In this document: positions 35,869 through 49,014 of the stretch, piece by piece
Numbering within the stretch: the stretch's first letter is position 1
Layout: each line of letters starts with the position of its first letter
NCBI GenBank assembly: GCA_003339415.1
Contig: PDHQ01000093.1
Coordinates: forward strand, 1-64,000
Length of the DNA stretch: 64,000 nucleotides
Direction of reading: 5' to 3'
DNA from: Ophiocordyceps camponoti-saundersi (nom. inval.)
Taxonomy: Eukaryota > Ascomycota > Sordariomycetes > Hypocreales > Ophiocordycipitaceae
Position numbers and translations under genes: made by a program
Notes under the pieces: generated by a model
The model's database searches: none
What the model saw: only the letters and a program-made list of their open reading frames with translations
What the model was told of the DNA's origin: nothing

Positions 35869-38800
35869 ACTAGTAGTAATTTTACGTTTTACTAACTTAT
35901 AAATTTTTAGCTATTAAGGTAGTAAGTTAGACCCGAAATATTTTTTACTAACTAAACTTTATAAGTATAGATTTTTAGCTTAGAAGAAAGCTTTACTATA
36001 TTTATTACTTAACCTTAGCTATATATTATTTCTTTACCCTTAAACTTTTTAAGGTAATCGAGGAAGAAATTATAGCTAGGAAAGAAAAAGCTTATATTTT
36101 TAATACTTATAAAATAGTAAAGAAACCTTACCCTTTCTAAAGTAAATTTCCTCCTTTATAATATAGGGAAATAAAGCTAGTTTAAAAATATTTACTATAT
36201 TAAGATAATCCCTAAGAAACTAAATTACTTATTATAATTAAACTTTTCCTAACTAATTTAAATATTATAGTAAATTATAATCGATTATTTAAATAAGTAA
36301 ATTAATTAAAATATATATTTAATAGTATCCTTTACTTACTTAGAATTCCTTTAGAAAACTAGCTACCCCTTATTTAAGAGTACTTTCGAACTATAAGTAA
36401 TACTAAAAGAAAAAGTAAATAGCTTACTTTACCGGTAAAAAGTAAGGAAAATACCGGAGTCCCTTTTTAGGAAGAAAGTAAGGAGGAAACCTCCTCTTAG
36501 GATAAAGGTAAGAAAACCTCTATACTATAAAAATCCTCTTTAAAAAGAGAACTATTTACCTTAAGGAAGAATACCTCGATAAGGTAGTATTTTCTAAATC
36601 CTCCTATAACGTTATTTAATTCTAAAAAACCTTTTCTATTTTCCGCGGAAAAAGAAAAAATAGTATAAATAGTTAATAATATACTTTATTTTTATAATAT
36701 TATACCTTAAAACTTAGATTACCTTAAATATATTAACTTAGATAATAATTTATAATTATATAATTAATTAAAATCGTAGAAACTATCTAAATAATAAATT
36801 AAGTTATAAGCTAAAAATATCGGATAGTTTAAGCTTATTAGTATTTTTAATATTACCTTTAATTAGATTAAAAAAACTAATTAAATTATTATTTATTAAA
36901 ATATTAACTAATTTATAAACGCTTTAAAATAAGTTATTACCTAAAGCGAGGATTACGTAAATAAACTTATATAACTTATTCCCTCTCTTTTTTAAAGTTA
37001 TATTATAAAATAATATTCCGGAGATCTAAACCCTTAGATTAGATTAGAACTAACTTTTCCTAGTTTAGGAATTTAAAAATAGGTAAAAGCTTTTTAGAAA
37101 AAGTTTACTATTTAACTTAATATTACCGCTTTTATTATATAAAAATAAAGCTTTATATCTTAAGATATACTCGCTAGAAAAGACTTCCGATTATAAGTAT
37201 TTAAGATAAAAAGAATAGCTTAAGTAGCCTTTTATCCCGAATAATCTATATTAATAACTATCTTTTCCTAATTTAATATTTTTCTCTAAGAAACTTTCCG
37301 ATAGCTAATTAGCGAAAATACCTTAGATAACTAGGTATATAAATACGAATAACTTATTCCGAACCTCTAAACTAAGCTAATTAAAAAAACTTAAGGTAAT
37401 CTATAAAATAATATTATTTAGTATATAGCTTTAAGTAAATTACTTTAATATAAACGTAAAGTAAATAATTCTAAGGAGAAATCCTTACGAAATCTAAACC
37501 GCTAACCGGATTATAAACTAAATAACTTCCTTAAAAAGCTATAAGATAATACCTAGAAACCTTTTAATAAAAATATTAAGTTTAAGGTAAAGATAAAATA
37601 GCTTTTCCTAAAGAAAAATAGAGAAAGCTTAAAAGGTAATCCTATCTTTATTAATCTTACTTACGAATATACTAAATAAGATCCTAATACCGATAAAGTC
37701 TTTATAATCTTTTCTAAGATATATAATATAATCCTTAATATTTTAGAATATAATTTAGATAATAAAACTAACTTATTTAAATTATCTAAGGCTAAAAAAG
37801 ATAAGTAATTAGCTAATAACTTATATTATCTTATTTCGGATCCTAAGAAATATAAGATAAAACCTTTTAATATTATTAGAGATTTTTTTCCTAAAAACCT
37901 TCTTATTATCGAAGCCTCTTCTTAGATAACTAATTTTCCTCTAGAATAAGTTTCCTATTTTTCCTATATAAATATTTTAATATTTAGTAAAAACGGACTA
38001 TCTAACGCTATAGAAATATATATCGATATTAAAATAAATAGATCCCTTATTAGGAAAAACTTACTTAATAAGTTCGATAATATTAACTATAATCTAATAA
38101 TAGTTTATAGCTTAAATAGTATTAAATTAGCCTTAACTTACGATTAGGCTACCTTTACTTTATATATTATTAGTAAAATTAATAGTAAGTTTTATATTAG
38201 TAAGTTTAAAGCTAGCGCTTAGGTTATTAAGTATCTTTTTACCGGAGTTTTATTAGGATAAGGATTCTTAATCCCTTATAAAATTAATATTCTTAACTTT
38301 CGATAAGAGCTTTAGATTTAACTTTATAAAGGAATATATATCGAATACTATTTTACTTATAAAGGACTAGCTATTTATAAATATATAATAGCTATTTTAG
38401 TAATAATAATCCCTCCTTTTTTAATAGGCACGATTCTAATATTAATTAGAGATCCTCTTAAGAATCGCGACCTTATTTTCTTCCCTAACTTTTATTTCCT
38501 TTTAAGTTTAATTATTCGTAATTATTTTTATTTAACTATTTTTAACTTAAGTAATAAACTAATCTTTTTTAAATAAAAAGAAAAGGTTAATATTATACTA
38601 AATCTTAACGATTAATTTTCTTTTATAATTCCTTAATAAATTACTAAGAAAGATACCTTGGATAACCCCGATAAATATTTAACGCTAGATTCTCTTTTAG
38701 ACTAAATAATATTATTTAAAGAAACTAATACTAACTTACCTTTTATTAATATCTTAAACCTAAGTTAACCTTATTAGTTAGGTATCTTTAAGATACCCGA

Positions 38801-38979
38801 TATCTTAGAAATTAAAGGAGAATATAGCGTTAAAATCTATATATTAAATCCTTAGTTATTTAGAAAGGTAAAATAACTTTATAATTCCCTTCCGAAACTT
38901 TAAGAAGATACTAAACTAATTAATCTGCCCCTTAAGTAGTATCTAAAAATCCCCCTTATCGATAATTAGTATAAGAAAA

Positions 38980-41910
38980 AACTTAATTTATATCCTTATC
39001 TATTAAATAAACCTAATTAGGATTTCTTTAATAAAAAATATAATAATATATATTTATAAAGTAAGATAGAATAGGCGCTTAAAGCTTTACTTTTCGCTAG
39101 CCTATATTTTATTATTTAAAGAAAAGGTAAACTATATATCGTTAATAACTTATAAGCTTTAAATAGCGTAGCTATTCCCGATATATATCTAATACCTCTC
39201 CCTTAAGATATAATTTATAAATTAGTAAGTAAAAAAGTTATTTCTATTATTAATATTTAAAGCTTCTTTTATTAGTTTCTCGTATATCTAAATTACTAAA
39301 AGCGGTTTATAATTACTTCTTACCGCGAATTAAAGAGGGCTATAGTCGCTCTTATAAGGTATAAAAATTCTCCTACCTATATATAAAAATTTATCGATTA
39401 TATTCTCTAATTATATAAAGTATACGCTGCCGGATATATTAACGATATAGTAATCTTCTTTAATACCTTAAAAGATTATATTAAATATCTAATTATAGTA
39501 TTTAATCTTTTTATTAGTATAAATCTTTCCCTTTTTACTCCTAAATTATTCCTTTATTATTTATTTATAGAAATATTAAGGTATTATATTAACGGATTTA
39601 TATTAATAAATACTTAATCTTAAGTAAAAGCCTTATAAGATATTAAGTTTTTTAATACCTTATAATATCTTAAGTAATAGATTAGATTAATTAAATAAAT
39701 AAGATATCTTATTCCTTATTTTACGTAAAAAATTAACTTTTTTTAGAAACGTAAAATAGTAATATTCTAAGAAAAATAGGAAAATAAAGTACTTATTACT
39801 AAACCGAAAAAAAATACTTTTACCTCTCGGTTTAAGATTATTCTAATAAAGGAAGAAACTAATTATTTTAACGATATTATTAATACCTTTTATAATAACG
39901 CTATTTTTAGTTAGTTTTTTCCTAACTATTAACTTTTTTTATAAATCGATACCTCTTAGGAGAACGGTTTTATAGCTTATCTTTTCTATATCAATAATAA
40001 GGAATTTTAAAAACTATTTTTAGCTCCGCCTTAATAGTTTATTAAACCTATTTACTATTTTAGTTATACCCTTAAATTAGCTAAAACTAAATATTAGCTA
40101 ATTAAACTTAAGATCTCTTATTTAGTATAAGCTTATCGTAAACTCCGGACTTATTTAATTAAAACCTAAAAACTAAAAATTATAGTTTTTACGGATTATA
40201 CCGTAATTTTAATAATTATAAAATAAACCTTTTCTTTTACTATTAGTATAAAGAGTAATAATTACTTTACTCTTATTTCTTAGTTTCTAAGTTAATACTT
40301 TTTTAAAGTTTAATATATTTTAAATATTTTTAATATTCTTATAAACTCTCTCTTACGCCTCCCCTTAAAAGTAATCCCGGAAAAAAGATAAGGAGAACTT
40401 AAGGATATTTAGGAGGATTATATTAACTAAAACTACGTATTTATTTTTTTAGAAGCTATTCTTAATAACGCCTTCTAATATAGGATTTCTAAAAAATATC
40501 TCCTTAATATATAATAGTTTAAAATCTTAGAGTAACTTAAAGACGAAGACTTTTAGGAAGAACTTTTTTTTATCTAAGCGAATAGCTTATTATATTTCGA
40601 AGATATTAATAGTTAATAATAACTTTATATTCCTAAAGATTATACTAAAAAAATTATTTCCGAGTATTATTTTTATAAATTTTATACTAGTTAAAAACGT
40701 ATATAAGCCGAACTCTCCTTTAATTTTATTATTTCCTAACTAAAAAAAAAGATTAATAATTTCGTAAACGAATACGATATTTATAAATATAATTAAACTA
40801 ATAAATAGCCTCCCCTTAAAGAAATAGTTCTAATTTATTCCTTAGCGATTCCTTTTTATATAATTATAATAAATTTTATTATTAGACTTTTTTTAATTTT
40901 TTTAGAAAACTTACCTTAGTCTAAACTTAAAGGAAAGTTTTATAATACCCTCCTTACCGTTACTAATAAGTTTTCGAAAATATATATTTTAACCCCTAAA
41001 TATAATTACTTTACCGCTAAAAAATAAGCTTAGCGGCTATATTATAAGCTTACTTATTATAACTAAAAACTCCTAAAGTAAATTATCTCTAATTAAGATC
41101 TAAAGTTTATATTTAAGCTTTAGAGAACCTTATAATTTACTTTTAGCACTAAACTCCTAATATTAATTATATATTACCTATAAACCGATAATTTATCTAA
41201 AAGATAAAACTAAACTATCGAAATTACTCTTAGATTTTTCGCCGCTAATTTCCCGATAAAGCGATAAATTAACGCCTTATTAGCTTTTTAGTTTTCTTTT
41301 AATAACTCTTTTTTCTTAGTTATTAAGATTACGCTAAGTAAGTTACTTATTAGATTCTAGATAAATAATAGTTTCTATTATTTAGATAATTAAGCTTCTC
41401 TTAGATTTTAGGAAATATTAAAAGATAAGGTAGTTATCTTTATTACTTACGCTTAAGCTATAATAAAACGATATTATAATAAGAAATATCGGAAGCTTAA
41501 GTTTAAGCTTAGCGATTAGGTTTAGCTAAAACTTAGAAAAAAATATTCTATTCCTAATAGATAAGTAGCGAAGCTTTTAGAATAATAAACTAAGCTTTTC
41601 CGCGTAATCGAATAGATTAGCTATCTAGCTTATCGACTAGATTTTAATAACTTTATAAATATCTATCTTATTATATTAGTTATATAACTTTAACTAGCTA
41701 ACGCTTTAGGAGAATAACTTAGCCCTAAGCTTAATACTAATAATTATAAGATCGAATAAATCCTTAATAGGAGAAAAGTTAAAAAAAGATAAGGTATTAC
41801 TTAAATAAAGTATCTTATATATTAGAAAAGATACCCGAATAATAATAATTAGTAGATAGCTAAAAAGGACTTCTAATAAAAGGAGATAATCGAAAAATTT
41901 AAGAAAGAAA
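38980..41910 (+). pseudogene. Gypsy copy 2 pol relic (RT, integrase, chromodomain)
   Basis: The sense frame is interrupted only by TAA/TAG that are one C-to-T step from CAA/CAG, or G-to-A from TGG. RT is at 39000-39480, the end of the integrase core with the V-x-L, P-F and Y-R-L-x-L block at 41480-41680, and the chromodomain at 41740-41905. The frame can be recognised but cannot produce protein. Confidence 0.75.
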
Positions 41911-42279
41911 AAAATAAGTTAGAAGCCTAGCTAAATATTATTAGGAAAAAATATATAAATATTTTTAAAAAGTACCGGCTATTAAAATAAGGTAAATAAG
42001 TTACCCGGTAATAAATATATAAAATTACTAGGAAATAATAAACCTAACGCGTTACTATTTATATTAGATTTCCTTCTATTTTCCTACCTTTTCTCTCTTA
42101 CTTTTTCTCTCTTCTATTTATCCTCTATTATCCCCTTCTATATTTCCTATCTTTATTATATCTTTTCTATATATTATATTTATTCCCCTTATAGTTATTC
42201 CTTTTTATTCTCTAATTTTATTTATTTTCTTTTTATTTTTCCTTTTTTTATACCTAAGATCGATCCGCTTTATAATAAT

Positions 42280-43920
42280 CCCTATCGTTCTCGTAATAAA
42301 ACTTACTATAAGCTATTTTATAAATAGCTAATTTATACTCCCCTTATACTTACTTTCGAAAGCTTTAAGAGAGCTATTTAGCTATTTAGAAACCTTACTA
42401 AACTTTAATATTTATTTAAATTACTTACTTATAAATTTAATAACTAGAAATCGAATAACTATATAATATTTATCGCCTAGAAATAAGCACTTTAAGTAAA
42501 AAGCTATAATCTATCTTTTAGTAAGTTAGACGGTTATATTTATTATATTAATAAGAAAATAAAAAGATAAGCTAACGGAGAATAACTTCCTAATAATAAA
42601 GATTATAATTTTAAGTATTTACTTTTAGATAACGAATACTCTAGCTTTAATAACTCTTTATTTAAAATTTCTAAAATTATAGCGCCTAAATATTCTACTT
42701 AATAAATTACCGTAATATTTTCTTTTATTATTAGCTTAGCTTTTAAAATACTAACTATTTTATTAAGAAGCTATACTTACCTTACGCTTCTATATTCCCT
42801 TACTAATATTAAAAAGAATATCTTTCCGTAATCTAATTAACTTAGAAAAAATTATTATAGCGTATACGCGCTATTAAAAATTATAAAAGATTATATTAAG
42901 GGCTTAGTTAGCGGGTAAGTCTACTAAGACTCCGAAGAATTAGAGGAGATTAAGAGAATCCTAGCTATTATCTCTTATACTAACTACCTTAGAAAAATAG
43001 AAAAAATAATATTAGTAGCTATAAAAAAGGAGACTAAGGTTAAGGGAGTAGCTCTTATTTTTAATAAATCCTTAATAAGGCGTTCTATTATTTTTTTTAC
43101 TTTAACTTAATAGAGCGTTTTTAGAACCCTTAATAAGTAAACTTATTCCGCCTTTTAGTAACTTATAACTCCTATAACTATTTCTAAAACTATTATTTAA
43201 TTTTAAAAAGTTTTAAAAGCTAAAAATATTAAAGAGGCTAATAATAATTTCTTAATAACTTATTATAATAGTTTAGTTTAAGTTATTAAATATTCTCTTA
43301 CCTTTTTCGTAATATATTATAATAAGTAAGCTTTAGTATTTTAAAATATAAATATTACTTTAATTTAGGTAATTTACTTTAATAAATACCTTACTAAATA
43401 TAATATTTCCCTTAGCTTAAGTTATATAGCGAAAATATTCGGTATTAGCGATAAATAGATTATCGATTTCCTTATTTTTATATTTATTTTACTTAATACT
43501 CCCGCTCTTAAGAATATATTACTTAATATCGATAAGGTTACTATATTTATTAATAAGAAGTCCGTATTAAATAATTCTAATAAGATTTTAAAATTTTACG
43601 AAAAAAACCGTTAGGACTCGCACGTTTATATAAGAGAATAGATATATTTACTTAGTAAGGGTATCGTTATATTACTTTTAGCCGTTACTATTAATTATAT
43701 ACTTTTTTTAGCTTAAAGCGATATTATCGGAAATAAAATAACCCTAAACCCTAATAGTATTCCGGTTTTTAATATTTTAGATTTAGTTAAGATAGCTCCT
43801 AATAATATTATTAAAAAGCTATATAGTTAGATAGGTAGCTTAGTCGAACCTTTTAATAATGCTAAATATATTATAACTATTAAACTTATTAATATAAACC
43901 TTTTTATTAATATAATAATA
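42280..43920 (+). pseudogene. Relic third reading frame downstream of Gypsy pol
   Basis: One plus-strand frame can be followed for about 540 codons after the chromodomain. Its stops are TAA/TAG, each explained by CpA-to-TpA change of a Gln codon (or a Trp codon for TAG). Legible pieces include DSEELEEIKRILAI and KKETKVKGVALIFNKS. No membrane segment or known domain is recognised, so this is not evidently an envelope gene. A C/T-rich tract (about 42065-42240) separates it from pol. The same region exists in copy 1 (about 27000-25300, minus). It could be a captured gene or an unusual accessory frame. Confidence 0.55.
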
Positions 43921-44850
43921 AACTAAGGTATTCCTTAGCTTTTTATATAATATCGGCACGAACCGTAGTAGAGAAATACGTTAATAACGCGCTCTATACT
44001 AAGAGCACGCGTCGCACTATTTAACTATTAATATATAATAGTCTTTATATCTATTTAACTATTAATAAGTAATAGATCTCTAAGTTATTTAATTATTAAT
44101 AAGTAACGACTATTATATCTACTAAGCTTAGGTAAGAACCCCGTAAATTAATATATTTTTAGTATTATTTTTTAATATCTTTACGATATAGTACTAGTTA
44201 TATATTATTTATCCTATACTCTATATACTATAAATAAAGAAAAAATATCAGCTATAATAAGATAGCTATATAAAGCTTATTTACTATAAACTGCTCGTAA
44301 TATACGCTTAAAGATAAGTATAACTATCCGTAATATAGTTAACCTTACTATTATTTATAATATCTTAAACGCCTCCGTCTTCGTAAAGTATACTATACTT
44401 AAAGCTATAAACTATATCTCTTACGCTAATTATAGTAAGATTATCCGTATTCGCTCTCGTATTATTATAAACGCTAGTCTATATAATAAGGATAGTAAGA
44501 TATTTTCCTTTATTCTATTCCTTTAGTTTATATATTATATTATATCCTTATTATTCCTATTTTTCTTTCTTAGTATTATAATACCCTTTACCGTAATATA
44601 TATTCTTCTATATATATTTAATATATATTATAATTCTCCTTTATTATTCTTATCTTATTTTTTTATTTTTTTCCTACCTTATATAGATTAATTTAATTCT
44701 CTATACGTAGATCCCTAATAATATTTCTTAATCTATAAATAGATATAATTATTAGAGTTAATATAGAAAAGCTTTTAAGTATAATAATAGTTTCTAAAGT
44801 AAAATAAGGAGTTAATAAAGCTATTAGAATTCTTTTCTAGCCCGGGGAGT

Positions 44851-45444
44851 TAATATAGGATATATAATAATACCCCTATAAATCGCCTAACCTCTTATAA
44901 TATTTCCCTAGGATTTCCTAACTTAGGATTTTACTTAGATTTCCTCTAGAAATTTTATTACCTTTACGCTTAGGAAATTATTAGGATTTCCTTTTAGGAT
45001 TTCTTTATAATAACTTTTAGGATTTTACTAAGATTTCTAATAGGATCTAGTATTAAAATATACCTCTAGAAATCTCCGGATTTTACTAGGAAATCCCCGT
45101 ACGTTAGGAAATTACCGTATACTAGGAAATCTTTATTTTACTAATATACTCGGAAATCACCGTGAAATCCCCTTAGGTAAATACTTTTAGGATTATATTA
45201 GGAAATCTTCCTTAAGCTCCTAGCTATATAATTAGCCTAGTATTCCTTTAAATAGTAATTTAGATTCTTTTATAGTTACTATTTTAATTCTTAAAAGACT
45301 TTTACTTATACTTATACTTTTTATAGTAGCTATTCTATAATCTTACGATCGGTAGCTAGCCCGTCTCCCTTTCCTATATATTATATCTAATAGCTAGCCT
45401 AGTATATACGACTACTAGTAGATTATACGTATAAGCGTATATTA
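44851..45444 (+). repeat. Gypsy copy 2, 3' LTR
   Basis: 594 bp, directly followed by the CTTAC duplication. It shows transition differences from its partner at many sites, as expected if RIP hit each LTR separately. Confidence 0.9.
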
Positions 45445-45449
45445 CTTAC

Positions 45450-48221
45450 GCTTAATTAAACGCCCTATAATACTTAATTTAATAATCTAGCTAATAAAAA
45501 AGCTCCTCTATAAGCTAAGCTAAAGAATAAGGCTACGATACTTATAATTAATTAAAAAACCTAATTAGCGACGGTAACTATAGCTAATTTTACTACTAAC
45601 GCTATTTTCCGTAATATTAACGAAGAAGAGGTAGAGATTCTTAACTTCGTCCTTCTAATTAACGCTATATTTAATATTCTAATATTATCGACGCCTAAAA
45701 GCTAGTAAGATATTTATAAGCGACCCGATTATCTCTTTTATTAGCGCCTAGCGATAAATACGGAAATTAAAGCTTTATATAGTTAATAAACTTAGGATCT
45801 TATTAATTAACTTATTAGTAAATAAGTCTTACTTAGTAAATAAGTATTTACGATAAAAATACTTAAGAATAAAGCTATAATTACTAAGGCATGCTAATAT
45901 ATAAAAAGGGATAAAGAAAAGGCTTTATACTTTATTAAGAACTTTTACGCCGCTATTATATACTTTTTTTCCGTTTAAATATTCCTATTAATCGTAGTAT
46001 CTTAAGATTTTAAATAATAATAATTTAACGTTATAAATGCGTTCGTTAACGCCCCTTATTAAAAGGAATTTTTTATTAATTAGCTATATCTTTTTAAAGA
46101 TAGTACGAATTAAGTATATAAGCTTAATTAAGCCTTATATAGCCTTAAGTTATCTCCTACGATATAGTTTATATATATTAGCGAGGCCTTTAAGCGCTAT
46201 AAATAATAGTAACTTAACTCCGAATTTTATATTTATACCTATCCTAAGGGCTTTATTATACTCCTTTATATTAACGATATTATTATTATAGCGCTAATAG
46301 TAGCCCTTATCGATAAAAGTAAAAGTATTTTAAAAGAATTATAAGATCTATATAACTTAGGTAAACTTACTATTTTCTTAAGCTTATAATTCCGTAAGAA
46401 CTATACTATATATATAATTTATATATATTAAGAGAAATATATTAATAAAATACTCGAATTATTCGGCGAAGGCGTTATAAACGCTATATAAACGCCTTAG
46501 CCGCTTAAGGTTAAAATACCCGCTAATTAGAAAATATAGCTACTTATAATACCTTAAAAAGAATAGCTAAAAAGGATAGGTAATATAAATTATCTCTTTA
46601 ACGGTATAAGGCCTAATTTAGCCTTTACGAATAGTAAATTATATAAAAGTAACCTTAATCTAACCGCCTCGTATTTTCTTATATAGAAGAATTTAATATA
46701 TTATCTTTACGGTATAAAAAGCTTAGGCCTTATACTCGGAGGTATTTATAGCCTTCGAGATTTAAAGCCTTATATCTTCGCAGATACCTCCTTTATAAAT
46801 AATTTATATATAAGATATTTAATAGCTAAATATATTATTTTTATTAGTATAGGCCCCGTATATTAGAAATTAAAATAATAAATACTTATAACGCTATCGT
46901 TAACGGAGGCTAAATTTATTAATTTAACGCCTATAAATATAAGCTTAATTTAAATAAATAAGATTCTTAAAAACTTAAAGCTACCGTAATAATAGACGCC
47001 TATAATTATATTTACTAATAGCTTTAACGCTAAAGCTATCGCCCTTAATAAATTTAAAGTAGCCTGAATAAGGTATATTAATATATAATATAAATAAGTT
47101 ATTAATTACGTAAAAAAGCGATTCTTTATAATTTAATATATCGGTATAGCTAATATAGCTATAGATAGCCTTATAAAGCCTCTATAGCGTCTCTAATATA
47201 CTAAATTTATTTATATATTATATTTTTCTAACCTAAAGATTACGATCTTACTTTTTAAAGCTAAAAATAATATAAAGGGTAGCCCTCGTACGCTATTAGA
47301 TAAGCCTAGGGCGCCTAATAATAAAGCCTGCGATATTTTTATATTACCCGATAACGAAAGTATTAATATTAAATAAACTAATTAATCGAATTAATAACTT
47401 AATAAATAATATAATATAAGATTTCTATTACTAAGGGATCCTATACTTAAAAAAGGGATCTTAAAGAAGAAAAGTAATTAGCGTTACGCTACGGCTATTA
47501 ATTAAGATAAGATAGATTATTCTAAAAAAGTAAGTATTAATTAAAAAAGGATAGATAAGGTATATTACGATAATTAACTTTACTATTAGCTTAGCTTTAT
47601 ACCGCTACCGATCCCGCGATATATACTTTTTAATACGCCTCTAAAAAGCTATTCTAGCCTTAAAAATATTAACGGTAGGCGCCTCTAAACCCCTTACTAT
47701 TAGATATATTAACTTATATAACTTTAGCAGCATTTCCTTACTAAGCGATATAAATAATAATACCTCCTTATATATATAGCCGTAAGGCTTATAGCTTATT
47801 TTTAGCCCCTTATAAGAAGAGGAATTTTCCTTTAAATTAGGCCTCTTAATACCCTTTATATAAGCGTTTTTAAGCCCTCTTAATAGCTTAATTTAACTTA
47901 TCTTAATAGCTTAATTTAACCTATTTTAATAGCTTAGATTAGCCTATTTAAGGCCCCTTAAGAGCGGCTTAAAAAGGCCTATTTTTATTATTTCCTACTA
48001 TTTCCTATACTAATCGACTAATCCGGAATAGAATAACCGCCTCCGGGACCTAATTTTAATCTATTAGATCGCTTTTTTATTACGTTTTTAAGCTATTTAA
48101 GCCCTTTACCGGCCTCGTTAAGAAAAGCCTAAAAACGCTATTTTCTACTATTTTATTATTTTCCGCGCTTTGCGGCACGGGATAACTATTTTCCGCTCGT
48201 TTAAGCGGGCCTAAAGGGGGG
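45450..48221 (+). pseudogene. Copia-2 RT/RNase H relic
   Basis: The last coding piece of Copia-2. It includes the RT box LLYINDIIII (46261-46290), then ILKEL and LGKLTIFL blocks, and the RNase H end with TSF and a T-E-A-x-F-I motif near 46900. The open frame listed at 46037-46291 is in a different phase and is not the ancestral one. Confidence 0.8.
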
Positions 48222-48363
48222 TATTAAGGGGGTTCACGTGACCAGCCCCGCCCGACCTCGCACACGACCTAGCCTAGCTATCCTAGCCTAGACCTAGCAC
48301 ACACACATAATACACATATCAGTGCACCCACCCGATGGCCTGTGCCCACCTTGTGTCACCATA
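48222..48363 (+). repeat. Copia-2 3' LTR
   Basis: 142 bp beginning TATTAAGGGGG. Only the first five bases show RIP-type changes (two); the remaining 137 bp look intact. It contains CACGTGACCA at 48235-48244 and ends 651 bp before the peroxiredoxin start. Confidence 0.95.
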
Positions 48364-48368
48364 GATGT

Positions 48369-49014
48369 GAGTACCTATGTACATACATAGGTACATATGT
48401 GCTTTATTCATAACAATCTCGTCCATCGGCAAATGACGAGCAAATGCAAAATGGCACCTTTCCTAGCTCGGGTCATTGCGTCAGCCGAGCCGAGGATGGC
48501 AGAATAAAGTTCTAGTGCGGGGCGAGCCAATGACGAGTCGGATGCAGCACGTCATGCGCGCGGGCGCTGCAGAAGTTGGAAAATGATGAGATACTTGACT
48601 GAGATTGTGTGAGGGGAAGATTAAGAGAGAGAGAGAGGAGGGGGAGAAAGAGAAGGTATGTATGGCGGGCGCTGGTGGAAGAGAAACATGATGAGCATCG
48701 GCTGTTACGGCTGTGGGTTCCAATTGCACATGTGCCAGTCCCAATTATGCGACATGATGTCCTCATCCTTGGATACTGCCTCGTTCTCCCGTTAGATGTA
48801 TGTATGTACATAAGGTATGTATAAAGCAGACAAGCCCCTCCTCTCCCTCAAACCCCGCCTCTATGCGCGTACACACATACATACCTACCTACATAAACAA
48901 CACTGATACGTACGATATCTCCTCACCTTTTCCCCTCCCTTCTCACCTGCATCCTCCCCCTTATCTCCTCTTTTTCTTTTGATCAAATCCTTCATCTCAT
49001 CGTCGTTCCTCACG
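48369..49014. other. Upstream region of the peroxiredoxin gene
   Basis: 646 bp of normal-composition DNA between the retroelement and the start codon. It carries GTACATA repeats at its left end and a C/T-rich leader (48895-48990). Antisense open frames at 48481-48811 lack coding features. Confidence 0.45.

Larger units (their letters stand above)
35275..45444 (+). mobile_element. Gypsy chromovirus copy 2 (10,170 bp), nested, RIP-destroyed
   Basis: Bounded by 594-bp LTRs (35275-35868 and 44851-45444) and an intact target duplication CTTAC (35270-35274 and 45445-45449). Plus-strand relics in order: gag (about 36000-38000), RT with its YxDD box decayed to GYINDIVIFF (39431-39462), integrase (about 40300-41700), and a chromodomain (about 41740-41905, Y-L-V-x-W-x-x-Y-P pattern decayed to YLIYQKRYP-like), which places it among chromoviruses. 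A further relic frame follows pol (separate entry). A purine tract CCCGGGGAG sits just before the 3' LTR. Confidence 0.92.
22088..48363 (+). mobile_element. Copia-2 LTR retrotransposon carrying two nested Gypsy elements
   Basis: The outer element has 142-bp LTRs and target duplication GATGT (22083-22087, 48364-48368). Removing the two Gypsy inserts leaves about 5.9 kb. Its plus-strand pieces are gag/protease-like (22230-23799), integrase core (33989-35269) and RT/RNase H (45450-48221); the RT box is decayed to LLYINDIIII (46261-46290). Primer site GGTTATAAGCGCC follows the 5' LTR (22230) and purine tract AAAGGGGGG precedes the 3' LTR. Every frame is full of TAA/TAG, and CA and TG dinucleotides are nearly absent while CG persists, the pattern left by RIP acting on CpA. 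Confidence 0.9.

Noticed and set aside
23805..45444. A Starship-type giant transposon or a biosynthetic cluster
   Set aside because: No tyrosine-recombinase captain, cargo genes or biosynthetic enzymes are seen; LTRs and target duplications account for the whole block.
46037..46291. 84-codon plus-strand frame in the RT region of Copia-2
   Set aside because: It is out of phase with the recognisable RT box at 46261-46290.
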